64,000 nt of DNA from Conchocele bisecta (lineage: Eukaryota; Mollusca; Bivalvia; Lucinida; Thyasiridae). The notes beneath the pieces were generated by a model, which ran no database searches, was not told the DNA's origin, and worked only from the letters and a program-made list of their open reading frames with translations. A program made the translations under genes and the position numbers. Position 1 is the first letter of the stretch. Each line of letters opens with the position of its first letter. The stretch spans positions 57,091,968 through 57,155,967 of the forward strand of contig CM055273.1 of the NCBI GenBank assembly GCA_029237695.1, in the 5' to 3' direction. Shown here one piece after another: positions 49,926 through 61,380 of this stretch.

Positions 49926-50110
49926 TACGGACATGATACTCGGATACTCGTTGCCATGGTGATAGCATTTACGGTGACACCATATCTGTTGTCATAGTTT
50001 CAAGGATTAGCCACAGTCGTTTCAAGTGTTATGTGATATGTTGTATCGTAGCTACATACAATAGATTATCGTGTACTAGCAACTGTTAATAAAATGACGG
50101 CCAATGAAAA
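49926..50110 (+). promoter_or_regulatory. probable SHOC2 3' UTR with AATAAA poly(A) signal
   Basis: The first canonical AATAAA after the stop codon is at 50088-50093, 163 nt downstream. It would give a short 3' UTR. Further sequence to about 50400 has three 'GCAAC(C/T)(A/G)TTGCTAAGGAA'-like blocks, so a longer UTR is possible. Confidence 0.6.
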
Positions 50111-50434
50111 CTATTGTTAATGGATGATGTGCATACAGTTGCTAAAAATCCTGTGATAGTTCACTGTCATAGCAACCATTGCTAAGGAAATAATGTAACA
50201 GTACTGTAAGGAAACAGTTTAGCTGCAGTTGGAAATGGTTTGAAATATAATACATGTATGTTGCCAAAGATATTTAGCTTTAGTAGCAAATTGTTAAATA
50301 ATTACATCATGGTTGCTATTAGCAACTGTTGCTAAGGAAGCAGTATAGTGGCAGGATTAATGAGGATAAGTGGATGAGCACCTGGACATGTACGTGAGTG
50401 ACGTGATATTGATGCTTGGTGGTCTCCTCATTAA

Positions 50435-50635
50435 CCCAAAAAAGGCGGGAAATTAATATTGTTGTCTGCTGCTTTTTGTTTTATTATACTTCCTTTGCAT
50501 AAAAAAAAATTATTCGCAACCCACAGGAGTGGAGATGATTCTCGTGCGTTGTCAAAACGTGTTTTGTTGAGAGACTAAAAAATGAATAAGAACCAGCAGA
50601 CGACAAAATTTAATTCGGCATGATATGGGTTTTCT
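50435..50635. mobile_element. family E element
   Basis: TTAACCCAAAAAAGGCGGGA start, a GTCGTCTGCTG-type left arm, a short GGAGATGATTC hairpin region and AGCAGACGACAAAATTTAAT. The right end is degraded. Confidence 0.65.
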
Positions 50636-50829
50636 ATCACAAAATAGTTACGGGATACACAGACTACGAAAAGTGAAATTGCAAGGGCAATAGACGCGGA
50701 GTCAAGTTGTATCTACTTGCCATGACAACTGTTGCTAGAGAAGTGTGGTGGACATAAGATGCTTAGTCATTCATATGTGCTTGCATTACTACAAATGGAA
50801 TTAAATCCCAAGCTGTGGTATAAATGGCT

Positions 50830-51192
50830 TTAACCCTTCAGGCTTCACCCATAAATGGCTAGCATGGATTATCTTCATGTTATGAGACTATTCCATTTAT
50901 CAAAAAAGGGGTAAGTTTGTATGAAAATACTTAACGTGTAGATCCTGATGACTAGCCGTCTCTCATCAGGGTCCAGGGAGCTGGGGAAAATAAAAAAAAT
51001 CGCCACTTCAAAAAAAAAATATATATTTTTTTTTTTTGAAGTGGCGATTTTTTTTTCGAAAATTTATTTTTTATGCCAATTGTTTATTTTTATTGCCAAT
51101 TGCGAAAGTGGCGATCGCCAGCGGAATCCCTGAGGGTCTACACCATTTTTTCCAGCAGTGGGATAATGAGCTGTGGTAATGGAAGGGTTAAT
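50830..51192. mobile_element. family H element with a family Z insertion
   Basis: TTAACCCTTCAGGCTTCACC start and ATGGAAGGGTTAA end. TTAA lies at both borders. It is interrupted at 50974-51132 by family Z. Confidence 0.8.
50974..51132. mobile_element. family Z MITE with exact 6-bp duplication
   Basis: CAGGGAGCTGGGGAAAATAA to GCCAGCGGAATCCCTG, flanked by AGGGTC (50968-50973 and 51133-51138). Without it the host reads CATCAGGGTCTACACC. The interior has a perfect hairpin AAAATCGCCACTTCAAAA and inverse. Confidence 0.93.
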
Positions 51193-51236
51193 AAATATTC
51201 AAATTCAAATGACAGCGGGTGAAAAACTTTGAACTC

Positions 51237-51437
51237 AGAGCTCCAGTTAAGGTGCGTAATTTGATAAACTTTGGGCGGAATTTTGTTATTTCTTCACCAA
51301 AAATGGCAAGTTGAGAGTGCTTTAGAATCGTCTCGTTGAGACGATTCTAAAGAACTCTCAACTTACCATTTTTGGTGAAGAACTAAGAAAAATACCTTGA
51401 ATATTTGGTCAAATTACGCATCTTAACTGGAGCTCTG
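51237..51437. mobile_element. family A' MITE
   Basis: CAGAGCTCCAGTTAAGGTGC to GCATCTTAACTGGAGCTCTG, with a hairpin around GAATCGTCTCGTTGAGACGA. Sister of 34919-35115. Confidence 0.88.
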
Positions 51438-51530
51438 GAACTTCCCCACTAATGCCCCACTATGAGTCGTGATGTGATAGCAGTTTTAACTTTATGACAA
51501 GTATTTTTGCTTACGCTGACCCGGTGCTTT

Positions 51531-51830
51531 CATTAACCCATTCCTTTCGGAATAAACCGTTTTTTATTTTTGTTATTTGTCAATGAAAGTATCTGGCTGT
51601 GACCACTTATTTGAACCGTCTCGATGGAAATAGAAAATAGCGCATAGAAAATTTCAGCAAGATTTTTATATAATATATACAAAACTTGCTGAAATTTTCA
51701 TAAAAATCAAAAATAATCGGAAGAAGAAAACCTACCAATTTCCGGAATTGATTCGTCATTTTAAGCGAGTCCCGTACAGTAAGTCCAATTCCTGTTAATG
51801 AAAGCACTGAGCTGCCGTTGCCATGGATTT
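51531..51830. repeat. family G remnant and a GAAAATTTCAGCAAG palindrome
   Basis: ATTAACCCATTCCTTTCGG and TGACCACTTATTTGAACCGT begin a G element. It is followed by a palindrome around 51640-51710 (AATTTCAGCAAG and CTTGCTGAAATT). Confidence 0.55.
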
Positions 51831-52152
51831 GTGTGCTTGTTGCTATAGAAACTGTTAATAATTGTTGGACGTTATATTTTTTTGACTTGCCGCTGTAACA
51901 GTCATGCGATAGTGGCTTTATCTGTGTACTTAACTAACTATGCTAGCTTTAATATTTGTCAGTGAGCAAGTCTCTACTGAATCACGCTGGCGCAGTATTT
52001 ATATACATTGCATATATATATATTTGTATTGTGTATGTTGATGCTAACTTCAAAATCCAGGGTTTTCAATAGTTTCTAGATTCAAGGGTTAAAATGGCCG
52101 ATCAAGACTATTAAAATTTAACTGCAACATACAACTTGAATGTTTTATATAC

Positions 52153-52219
52153 AGTGGAACCTCTTTAAACCAACACCCTGGGAGGTCCCAAGGGTGTCCG
52201 GGTTAGAGAGGTACCACTG
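52153..52219. mobile_element. family V short MITE with TA target
   Basis: ACAGTGGAACCTCTTTAAAC to GGTTAGAGAGGTACCACTGT, TA on both sides. Core: ACACCCTGGGAGGTCCC / AAGGGTGT. Confidence 0.8.
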
Positions 52220-52587
52220 TAAAACCGACTGATGACCACTTCAAGACATGCGTGGCTGTTTTGTGATCATGAACAGACGGTATAGTCGGAGATAAATGGC
52301 AATGAAACCTGTCAAAATTAAGCAAAAATCGCGTTTCTCTATGCCCAGTTTAGAGAGGTTCCAATGTAGCATATTTGACCCCTGTGCTGCACATTTTATA
52401 TAGCAAATTGGACCCCTGTGGTGCAAAAGTTCAAATCAAATTTCAAGGATTAAAATGCCCCGAAAGGTCACTATTGAAAACTCTGAAAATCACGTTGTGT
52501 TTTGGTTGAGTTTCAGCTGAAAATCACCCTTCAATATTAAAGTTCAAATTTTTTTGTAAATATTTTCAGGTTGATAAAATTTTCCTT

Positions 52588-52670
52588 TATGGCGTTTGCA
52601 ACCAGCGTAGCCCCAGATCAGCCTGCGCGGCCGCGCAGTCTGTTCAGGGGCTACGCTGTTTGCCAGTCAG
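52588..52670. mobile_element. family I-related fragment, GC-rich version
   Basis: CGTTTGCAACCAGCGTAGCC, 'GATCAGCCTGCGCGGCCGCG' and CAGTCTGTTCAGGGGCTACG pair as in family I but are GC-rich. Confidence 0.6.
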
Positions 52671-52869
52671 TCAGTTCTGTAGTGGGGGTTGGGAGGGTAT
52701 ATATGGATCTTCATGATGAATCCATTCTGGAGGATTCGTGTCTAAACAGTGGGATTCACGCTTATGGCCGTGGGATCCGGTGCAAGAAGTGTGCCTGACA
52801 CCAGATCAGATTCATTTTTGCTGTAATTTCTGTGCTGAATGTATGGGACTCGTATACTTTCATTTCCTT

Positions 52870-53395
52870 GCGTGGGGGTGGTTAATCAGGATCATGTGAC
52901 GGGTAATTCAACGATCGTTGTTGATCCTTACCGGAATGCCGACTTACATGGTTTGGCCTTCAATGCCTTCATTTTCAGCCTTCTGATACTTGAGAGCTAA
53001 ATCCTGTTATATCCCCTTATAAAGTAATAAGATTAGTATTAGTACATCATATTACTTTTGGGGTCTGGTGGGGACTGGTTTGGCCCTTACATAAGTCTTT
53101 GGCATTTTGTATATGACAGTTGAATCTGATTATATCCCTTTTGTGAGTATTACGATTATACGTACTCCTATTTTAGGGGAAGGGGCCAATTAACTTTGGT
53201 GTGGTATGGACTTGGCACCAGGTCTGGTTATTCTAATTTCTGGGCTGAATATATTTTTTCTCGATGTAAATATTCTATTCTGATTTTGGGATTTTCCCCC
53301 AATGCAGCAGGTTACATGCGGGCTCGAACCTGTTGGCCCGTCCTTTAATGACCTTAGCTGTTGATATGCCGTTAACCACCAAAAAATCAATCTAA
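52870..53395 (+). mobile_element. family J repeat with internal duplication
   Basis: GGGTAATTCAACGATCGTTG, a partly repeated middle with two 'GGTTTGGCC' blocks, CTTGGCACCAGGTCTGGTTA, GGCTCGAACCTGTTGGCCCG and CTTAGCTGTTGATATGCCGT. Confidence 0.75.
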
Positions 53396-53542
53396 TCCTA
53401 CTGAGTGAATTCACAAGAGAACCAATATCTTCAATTGATGTAAATGTCTTAACGGTAAGTTACTTTTTTTCAGCCGACGGCATATATCTTGTGATTATAT
53501 AACCTTTTCAAGCATTCATTTGAACATCAATCAATCAATCTG

Positions 53543-53786
53543 TAGCCAATTTCATCAAAATTGCAAAATATACTTTCCTAGCAAGAACTAACGATTGCAT
53601 ATATTTGATGATTAAAACTATGCAGAATTATTATACTGAATTTATTACATTATCACAGCCAAAATTGGCTGTGATAATGTAATAAATTCAGTATAATAAA
53701 AATTAATAAATTTATCAATAAATTTGAAAATTTCTCCCTCAAAGTATTCTTTGCTAGGAAACTATACTTTGCAATGTTGATGAAGG
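53543..53786. mobile_element. family D MITE, both ends eroded
   Basis: Left TAGCCAATTTCATCAAAATT after CTG; right ends at CAATGTTGATGAAGG. The left arm has a ~60-bp deletion. The central palindrome is intact. Confidence 0.8.
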
Positions 53787-53889
53787 TTGAAACGGCGATC
53801 TGAACCACCTGAATCAAAGTCATTGTTTTCGGTGCAGATTTCCATACTATAATATAGAGGAAAATTATAATCAAAGGACATTGACGCAT

Positions 53890-54580
53890 TTAAAATATTC
53901 TCCAATTGCAAATCAAGTAGTTTAATTGGCTGAACTTCACGAATTAAACTACTTGATTGGGAATTCAGTAAAATCCAGCAACAGCCAATCTTATCTGCAT
54001 GATTTGGCACATGCAATTACTGTACATGCTCGCAAATGTTTATCACGTTTACAATATTTTTCATAAATAAAGTCAAATGTTGACATAATTCACGTACTCT
54101 GAAAATTTTGTTAACTTTTGATGCCATTTACGGAACATATTGTGAGATTTGTAACCGTATTTAATGAAATTACGCAGATGTCCGAAGGTACAAAATCGCA
54201 TGGCGTGTCTCATATATGGAATTTCAGCTGATACATATGCGTTACAGGTTTTCTGGCTGATGTGGAGCTGTGCTGGTCGCCTCTTCTCAACCAACACCCC
54301 ATATGAGACGCGCCATGTGATTTTGTACCTTCGGACATCTGCGTAATTTCATGAAATACGTTTACAAAATTTACAATATTTTCTATAAATGCCGTCAAAA
54401 GTTGACAAAATGTTCAGAGTAAATGCAGAATTATTCCGCATGTACATGTACCGGTACTCTGAAAATTGGGTCAACTTTTGCATTTTTTATGAAAAATATT
54501 GTAAATTTTGTAAATGTATTTAATGAAATTACACAGATATCCGAAGGTACAAAATCACATGACATGTCTCATATGTGGCT
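53890..54580. repeat. family U repeats and hairpins
   Basis: A hairpin AATCAAGTAGTTTAATT (about 53910-53960). It is followed by four segments with 'ATTACGCAGATGTCCGAAGG', 'CAATATTTT' and inverted forms. Confidence 0.55.
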
Positions 54581-54772
54581 GTGATTGAAGAAATGGATTT
54601 GCGACCAGTGTAGATCCAGATCAGCATGTGCATCTGCTTAGTCTGATCAGGATCTGCACTGTTCGCCATTCCATCAATGAAACACCCGTTCTGCTTTATA
54701 TATGATTATTGGGCTACAGGGGTGTGCTATTTGATCTGGATCTACACTGGTAACAAATCCCATTTTTCTGCA
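54570..54772. mobile_element. family I MITE
   Basis: ATATGTGGCTGTGATTGAAG, GCGACCAGTGTAGATCCAGA, 'GATCAGGATCTGCACTGTTC' and GGATCTACACTGGTAAC. Confidence 0.78.
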
Positions 54773-54859
54773 ACAGATTTTGACAATCTGCAATATTTTT
54801 TATAAATGATGTATAGAAAGTTGATAACAATGTAATTGCTCTGACTATTTCAGCTGTTT

Positions 54860-55160
54860 GGGCGGGTAGTTGATCGGGAGCATGCGAATGGTAATTTAAC
54901 GATCGGGCTTCAGCCTTACAGGAATGCTGATTTGCATGGTTTGGTCCTCATGTACATTTTTGTCCTTCTGATACTTGAGAGCTAAATCCTGTTATACCCC
55001 TTTCAAAAAGTAAAAAGATTAATGCTGATCATATTGTGGTTGGAGCTAGGTGACGCTGGTGTGGAATGGACCTGGCACCAGGTCGCGATATTCTAATTCA
55101 GTGCTGAATATATATTTTTATGTAAATATTTAGTTCTGATTTTGGGAATTTCATGGACAG
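54860..55160 (+). mobile_element. family J repeat, 3' part replaced
   Basis: GGGTAATTTAACGATCGGGC and CCTGGCACCAGGTCGCGATA, and then family W starts after TCATGGACAGG. Confidence 0.7.
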
Positions 55161-55162
55161 GT

Positions 55163-55634
55163 TAGCCCCGTGCAGGCACCGGGGCGGGATCAACTGATCC
55201 TGAGAATAGTGCTGCAGTAGCCATTGCTTGTCGTAAAAGGCGACTAAACTGGCTTAACGATTGGGTTCATACTTTCCGGAACCCACTATACCGGATTTGG
55301 CCCTCATGTGCATTTTTGGCTTTCTTGTATGTGAGAGTTGAGTCGGGCTATGCCCCATATATAAAAGTAAGATTAGCGCTAATCCTATTACTTTTAGGGG
55401 ATGGGATAAATGATGCTGGTGTGGCGAGGGCCTGGCACCAGATCAGGTTGTTCTAATTTCAGGACTGAATATATATTTTGATTGTAAATATTGAGTTCTG
55501 AAGTTGGGATTTACCCCCCTTGGACAGGTGGATACGGGACTCGACCCCGTTGACCCGTCTGCGTGTAGACTCCCTGAGGCTTGTACCTCTATGTCAGAAA
55601 AGCGGACGTTAAACCCTATTCACTCACTCACTCA
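55163..55634 (+). mobile_element. family W SINE-like element, copy 1
   Basis: It starts AGCCCCGTGCAGGCACCGGG and continues through 'GTAAAAGGCGACTAAACTGG' and 'CCCGTTGACCCGTCTGCGTG' to AAGCGGACGTTAAACCC, with a CACTCACTCACTC tail. Copy 2 is at 61381-61852 and differs at roughly eight positions in about 470 bp. It shares CCTGGCACCAG and TTCTAATTTCAGGRCTGAAT blocks with family J, so W and J are related. Confidence 0.85.
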
Positions 55635-55837
55635 TGGACAGGTTAAATACGGGATAGTCCAACCCGTTGGCCCGGCCTTAAATGACCTTGGCTGTTGATA
55701 GGCTATTCTAATGCACTCTATAAATATCACGCAATCTGATTGTCATACATTACAGGTATATCATTGTTGATGAACGGTTGCAAATTATTTCAATATGTAT
55801 TCCTACGCCAGTAGTAAAGGAGTGCATTAGAAATTGG

Positions 55838-55945
55838 TTAACCGCATTGTAATTTTGAAATTTGTGGCATCGCCATTAAACAGATTTTCCGAACTATCAT
55901 TTTCTGATACACGCCACAAATTTCAAAATGACAATACTGTTAACC
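55838..55945. repeat. palindrome
   Basis: GGTTAACCGCATTGTAATTT and TGAAATTTGTGGC pair with GCCACAAATTTCAAAATGAC and CTGTTAACC around a ~50-bp loop. Confidence 0.75.
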
Positions 55946-56128
55946 CTATATTAAATACATACCCACGCAGTAGGCACAACATGTTCTTTATATCGGACAT
56001 CATCGGAGACATTTTCTGGCAAATAAACATTCACCTTTGTCACTATTATACATTTTATATCAGAAGTAAATTTCCAAACTGATATCAGGGGCGATATAAA
56101 CCGTGTTTCCTTAAAATGTTAACGGACT
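55946..56128. repeat. family M repeat
   Basis: CAGTAGGCACAACATGTTCT, GACATTTTCTGGCAAATAAA, GATATCAGGGGCGATA and TCCTTAAAATGTTAACGG, in the same orientation as 22655-23186. Confidence 0.7.
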
Positions 56129-56543
56129 ATTTATTATCTGTATTTATTTTTCGATGTGCAATGATCATACCTTATAGTCTGTCGTAAATATTCATTTTTC
56201 AGGTGACACATTTAATTAGTGTCAATAATTAAAAAATGTCCTGCCTCATTTGCATATGAAAATAGCCTGATACCACCACGCATCACTATCAGTAAAATAA
56301 ATATTACTAAATGATTATATCTGTATAGCGGGCCCTCGTAAATTTTAGAACTGGTGTAATAGTGACACAATTATAGACTTATTTAAATCATATAAAGAAC
56401 AGTTTGTGCCTACTAAGTGGGCATGTACCTTTAAACACCAATAATCAATCATCTGCTTGGATGTTTTTGTCACGCACACGTTCGTGGTGAGATAGCGATG
56501 GCGTCGGCATCATCATCATAGACATCATCAGTGTTGTAGGTCA

Positions 56544-56873
56544 GAGCTCCAGATAAGCTACTTATTGGCGTATTTTACGCACTTATTTTAGCAGAATATG
56601 CATTGATTATCAAAAGTGGGAGTACAACATACGCACATCAATGTAAAAATACTGTAATAAAGTTGAAAATTCACTTAGTTGAGCTGCAAAAAGCAAACAA
56701 TTGCTTTTTGCAGCTCAAATAAGTGAATTTTTAAATTTGATATATTTTTTTATCATTTGTTCCCTATTTAGTAATGAAGAAAATCAATAATGCATTTGTG
56801 AAAGTAAAATATGCAATGATTTTGTAATCAGGGGGTATAGTATGCTTTAGACACAAAGCTTATCTGGAGCCCT
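56544..56873. mobile_element. family B MITE, full copy
   Basis: AGAGCTCCAGATAAGCTACT to AAAGCTTATCTGGAGCCC, with the AGCTGCAAAAAGCAA hairpin. Confidence 0.85.
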
Positions 56874-56988
56874 GGTAGGTGTCGACCATTTTGGACCTAT
56901 TTCAAGATGCTGCATATATCCTGATATGTTGGTTGGATCTTCACCAAACTTCATCAATAGCTTCCTGACATTGGTGACTAACCATCTG

Positions 56989-57291
56989 TAGCCGATTTCA
57001 TCAACATTGCAAAGTATACTTTAGTAGCAAAGTATACTTTGAGGGAGAAATTTTCAATTTTATGATAAATGTATTAATTTTTATTGTACTGAATTTATTA
57101 CATTATCACAGCCAATTTGGTTGTGATAATGTAATAAATTCAGTATAATAATTCTGCATACTTTTAATCATGAAATATATGCAGTAGTTAGTTCTATATG
57201 ACATAATGCATTTCAGGAAAAATAAATGATTACTCCCTCAAAGTATACTTTGCTGGTAAAGTATACTTTGCAATGTTGATGAAATAGGCTA
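56989..57291. mobile_element. family D MITE with exact CTG duplication
   Basis: TAGCCGATTTCATCAAC to GATGAAATAGGCTA, flanked by CTG (56986-56988 and 57292-57294). It interrupts the AAACTTCATCAATAGCTTCC repeat, which resumes with GTGTCATTCGGATGACC. Confidence 0.92.
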
Positions 57292-57446
57292 CTGGTGTCA
57301 TTCGGATGACCTAGACCTTAGTGGCGGTGTGACACTCACTGGCGATTTGCCTGGTTCATGATATTAATGGTACATGTAGTTTTTCGAATCAATAGCAATG
57401 AAATATGGAGATGCAAATCGGAAGAAAATGTCATAGACTGACCCAT

Positions 57447-57704
57447 ATGTGGCTGTGACTAAAGAAATGGGGCTTATAACATTTGTGATCAGTGTAGCTC
57501 CTGATTAAATAACACTCATCTAGCCTGATAAAGATCTATATTCCTTATTTGAAACATGATAGATGTTTCATTGATGGAATGGCGTACAATGCACATCCTG
57601 ATCAGACTGTGCGAATACAGGCTGTGCGAATGCACAGGCTGATCTGGATCTACACTGGTCGCAAAATCCACAAGCCCCAATTCTCCGGTCACACCCACAT
57701 ATAG
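57447..57704. mobile_element. family I MITE
   Basis: CATATGTGGCTGTGACTAAA to GTCACACCCACATAT. The hairpin centre carries a duplicated GTGCGAATRCAGGCTG. Confidence 0.8.
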
Positions 57705-58074
57705 AAAAGAAGGGAAGTAACTCTATTAATTAATTAATGAATGTTGTTGTTGTTTTAAAATAGTAGCTATTCAAATGAATCATGTCTGCCATGTATCATA
57801 GCAACAGTTACTAAGGACACTTAGTAACATGATGTGTTTCTGAATATTGATGATAAATATTGCAATGAAGATGTAGTTAACTTATTGAATTCCCAACGTC
57901 TCTGCAGTTGTAAGAACATTTCATATTTAGCCTGTTTTCTTTGTTATAAGAATAAATAACATCTTCGGAGAATTTAATAGAGTATTAAAGTCCAACTATA
58001 CTTGTTAAATGCCGGAAGGCCTTCAACCAGTATAGTTGCACTTTAAAGTTTTTATTCCTGATAAGTGAGTTGTT

Positions 58075-59985
58075 GGTCGGGCGAAAGCGACATCGTAAGT
58101 TAACGGTAGGGGTTCCTCCTTATAGGAATCACTATTTGCCTGGTTTGGCCCTCGGGTACGTTTTTAGCTCACCTGAGCGAAGCTCATGTGAGCTATTGTT
58201 ACCGCAATGTGTCCGTCGTCGTCCGTGAACATTTTCAAACGTCTTCTCCTCGGTAACCATTGGGCCTATAGTCACCAAACTTCATGGTCATGGTCCTTAG
58301 GTAGGGAGATTACAAAATTGTTAAAATGACGTCATTACTTAATCCAAGATGGCTGCCGTCTAAAACTAGCACAAATTCTTCAAAAATCTTTTTCTCAAGA
58401 ACCGCCAACCGGATTTCAACAAAACTTGGTAGAAATGATCGATGTACAATGCTCTTTTAAAGTTGTTAAAATGGTGACCCCGGTGTCCAAATTGGACAGT
58501 ATCAACGAGGCGATCGCTCTGGTGAATTTTTTGTCGGAATCGGATGGTTATGTCATCCAAGATGGCCGCCGAAAGGACGAAAGGTCGTTCTTTATTAGAG
58601 ATTTCAAAATTCTTCTTCACATGAACCGCTTGGCCCATGGTAGCCAAACTTAAAAGTTATGGTCCATGGGTGAAGCCTTTTCAGATTTGTTAAAATGGAG
58701 GTCATCGCTTATCCAAGATGGCCGCCATCTAAAAATAGCATAAATTCTTAAAAAATCTTCTTCTCAGGAACGGCTAGCCGGATTTCCACGAAACTTGGTA
58801 GAAATGATCAATGTACAATGCTCTTTCAAAGTTGTTAAAATGGTGACCCCGGGGTCAAAAATGGGAGTGGCCCGTGGGGTCAAATTTTTTAATTTTGACC
58901 GAATATGGTCATGCTATATATCAAATTGAAGGTATCAACGAGGCGATCACTCTGGTGAATATTTTCTCGAAGTCGGATGGTTATGTCATCCAAGATGGCC
59001 ACCGAAAGGTCAAAAGGTCGTTCTTTTATTAGAGATTTCAAAATTCTTCTTCACGTGAACCGCTTGGCCCATGGTAGCCAAACTTAAATGTTGTGGTCCA
59101 TGGGTGAAGCCTTTTCAGATTTGTTAAAATGGAGGTCATTGCTAATCCAAGATGGCCGCCGTTTAAAAATAGCATAAATTCTTGAAAAATCTTCTTCTCA
59201 TGAACCGCTAGCCGGATTTCGACGAAACTTGGTAGGAATGATTGATGTACAATGCTCTTTCAAAGTTGTGAAAATGGTGACCCCGGGGTCAAAAATGGTC
59301 ATGGCCCGTGAGGCGAAATTTTATTTTTGACCAAATATGCTCATGTCATATATAAAATTGAAGGTATCGATGAGGTGATTGCTCTGGTGCAATATTTGTC
59401 GGAATCGGATGATCATGTCATCCATGATGGCCGCCAAAAGGTCCATTTATTCAAGATTTTAAACGTCTTTTTCTCAGGAACCACATGGCCGATGCTGGCC
59501 AAACTTCATAGTAAGTTAAGATCCTTGGGTGAAGCATTTTCAGATTTGGTAAAATGAGAGTCCTCGCTTAATCCAAGATGACCGCCATCTAAAAGTAGCA
59601 CAATTGTTTTAAAACACATATGAACTCAATGTCACATTCTCCTCTGGTGTTCATGGAGTCAGGTGAGCGAATTAGGGCCATCATGGCCCTCTTGTTATCT
59701 TTGGCTCTTTTGTTACCTGGGAGTTGAATTGGGTATTTGCCCATTATCAAAGTAGCAAGATTATTACTGATCCTACTGCTTTTGGGAGGGGGCCAAGTGA
59801 TTCTGGTGTGGCAAGGACCTGGCATCAAATCAGGATTATTCTGATTTCAGGGCTGAATATATGGATTTTTACTGTAAATATTCGGTTTTGATTTTGGGAT
59901 TTTCCTCCATCTGTACAGGTAATGTATGGAATTTAGTACTAAACACATTGACCCGGCCTTTCATGATCTTAGCTGGTGATTATAG
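58075..59985 (+). mobile_element. family J-type repeat split by a complete family C repeat
   Basis: Left: GGTTTGGCCCTCGGGTACGT. Right (from 59698): TTGGCTCTTTTGTTACCTGG, GGGGGCCAAGTGATTCTGG and ACCTGGCATCAAATCAGG. Its 3' tail continues into the 76-bp tandem array. Confidence 0.75.
58162..59697 (+). repeat. family C repeat, uninterrupted copy
   Basis: AGCTCACCTGAGCGAAGCTC start (itself a hairpin), GTCCGTCGTCGTCCG tract, three ~430-bp units and a tail GGAGTCAGGTGAGCGAATTA with a hairpin GGGCCATCATGGCCC then CTTGTT. It supplies the reference for the insertion at 11421-12463. Confidence 0.82.
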
Positions 59986-60720
59986 GAATGAATGGCCTTT
60001 TTGTGGAATTTAGTACTAAACACATTGACCCGGCCTTTCATGATCTTAGCTGGTGATTATAGGAATGAATGGCCTTTTTGTGGAATTTAGTACTAAACAC
60101 ATTGACCCGGCCTTTCATGATTTAGCTGGTGATTATAGGAATGAATGGCCTTTTTGTGGAATTTAGTACTAAACACATTGACCTGGCCTTTCATGATCTT
60201 AGCTGGTGATTATAGGAATGAATGGCCTTTTTGTGGAATTTAGTACTAAACACATTGACCTGGCCTTTCCTGATTTAGCTGGTGATTATTGGAATGAATG
60301 GCCTTTTTGTGGAATTTAGTACTAAACACATTGACCTGGCCTTTCATGATCTTAGCTGGTGATTATGGAGAATGAATGGCCTTTTTGTGGAATTTAGTAC
60401 TAAACACATTGACCTGGCCTTTCATGATTTAGCTGGTGATTATAGGAATGAATGGCCTTTTTGTGGAATTTAGTACTAAACACATTGACCTGGCCTTTCA
60501 TGATCTTAGCTGGTGATTATAGGAATGAATGGCATTTTTGTGGAATTTAGTACTAAACTCATTGACCTGGCCTTTCATGATCTTAGCTGGTGATTATAGG
60601 AATGAATGGCCTTTTTGTGGAATTTAGTACTAAACACATTGACCTGGCCTTTCATGATCTTAGCTGGTGATTATAGGAATGAATGGCCTTTTTGTGGAAT
60701 TTAGTACTAAACACATTGAC
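59931..60720 (+). repeat. ~76-bp minisatellite, about 10 full units
   Basis: Unit: TTTAGTACTAAACACATTGA + CCYGGCCTTTCATGATCTTA + GCTGGTGATTATAGGAATGA + ATGGCCTTTTTGTGGAA. The first half is the family J 3' tail. The GGAATGAATGGCCTTTTTGT part is the family Y terminal repeat (29873-30112). TAGTACTAAAC occurs 11 times. Confidence 0.95.
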
Positions 60721-60723
60721 CAG

Positions 60724-60976
60724 TAGACGATTTCACCAACATTGCAAAGTATACTTTTCTAGCATAGTATACTTTGAGGGAGTAATCATTTATTTTTCCC
60801 GAAATGCATTATTTCATATAGAACTGTAACGACTTCATATATTTGATGATTAAAAGCATACAGAATTATTATACTGAATTTATTACATTATCACAGCCAA
60901 AATGGCTGTGATAATGTAATAAATTCAGTATAATAAAAATGAATAAATTTATCCTAAAATTGAAAATTTCTCCCTC
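60724..60976. mobile_element. family D MITE, right end missing
   Basis: TAGACGATTTCACCAAC after CAG (60721-60723), with the intact central palindrome. It stops at TTTCTCCCTCTACA. It directly terminates the 76-bp array. Confidence 0.82.
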
Positions 60977-61378
60977 TACATATACAGGCCTTAAATGATC
61001 TTAGCTGGTGGTTAAACCCCAAAAAACCAGCAAAACAATTATCCCCAATAAATTCTCAAAAAAAAAAAATTATATTTCAAAATGATTAAAATGATGTTAA
61101 ATATGATTAAAATGATGTTAAATATTATAAAAATAAAACTTAATAAATTTATCCTAAAATTGAAAATTTCTACCTCTACAGGCCTTAAATGATCTTAGCT
61201 GGTGATAAGCCGTTAAACCCCAAAAAACCAGCAAAACAATTATCCCCAATAAATTCTCAACAAAAAAAAAGAGAGAGTTTTATTTCATATAATTTCAAGC
61301 CAATTATATTTCAAAATGATTAAAATGATGTTAAATATGATTAAAATGATGTTAAATATTATTGTTCATAATTTTACT
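60940..61378. repeat. ~190-bp tandem duplication
   Basis: AAATTTATCCTAAAATTGAA, ACAGGCCTTAAATGATCTTA, AACCAGCAAAACAATTATCC and (ATTAAAATGATGTTAAAT)2 occur twice in order (about 60945 and 61143). The repeated part includes family D right-arm sequence and a family J tail. Confidence 0.85.
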
Positions 61379-61380
61379 AG

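Noticed and set aside
59931..60720. CRISPR-like regularly spaced repeats
   Set aside because: Units are contiguous with no unique spacers, in an animal genome. It is a minisatellite.
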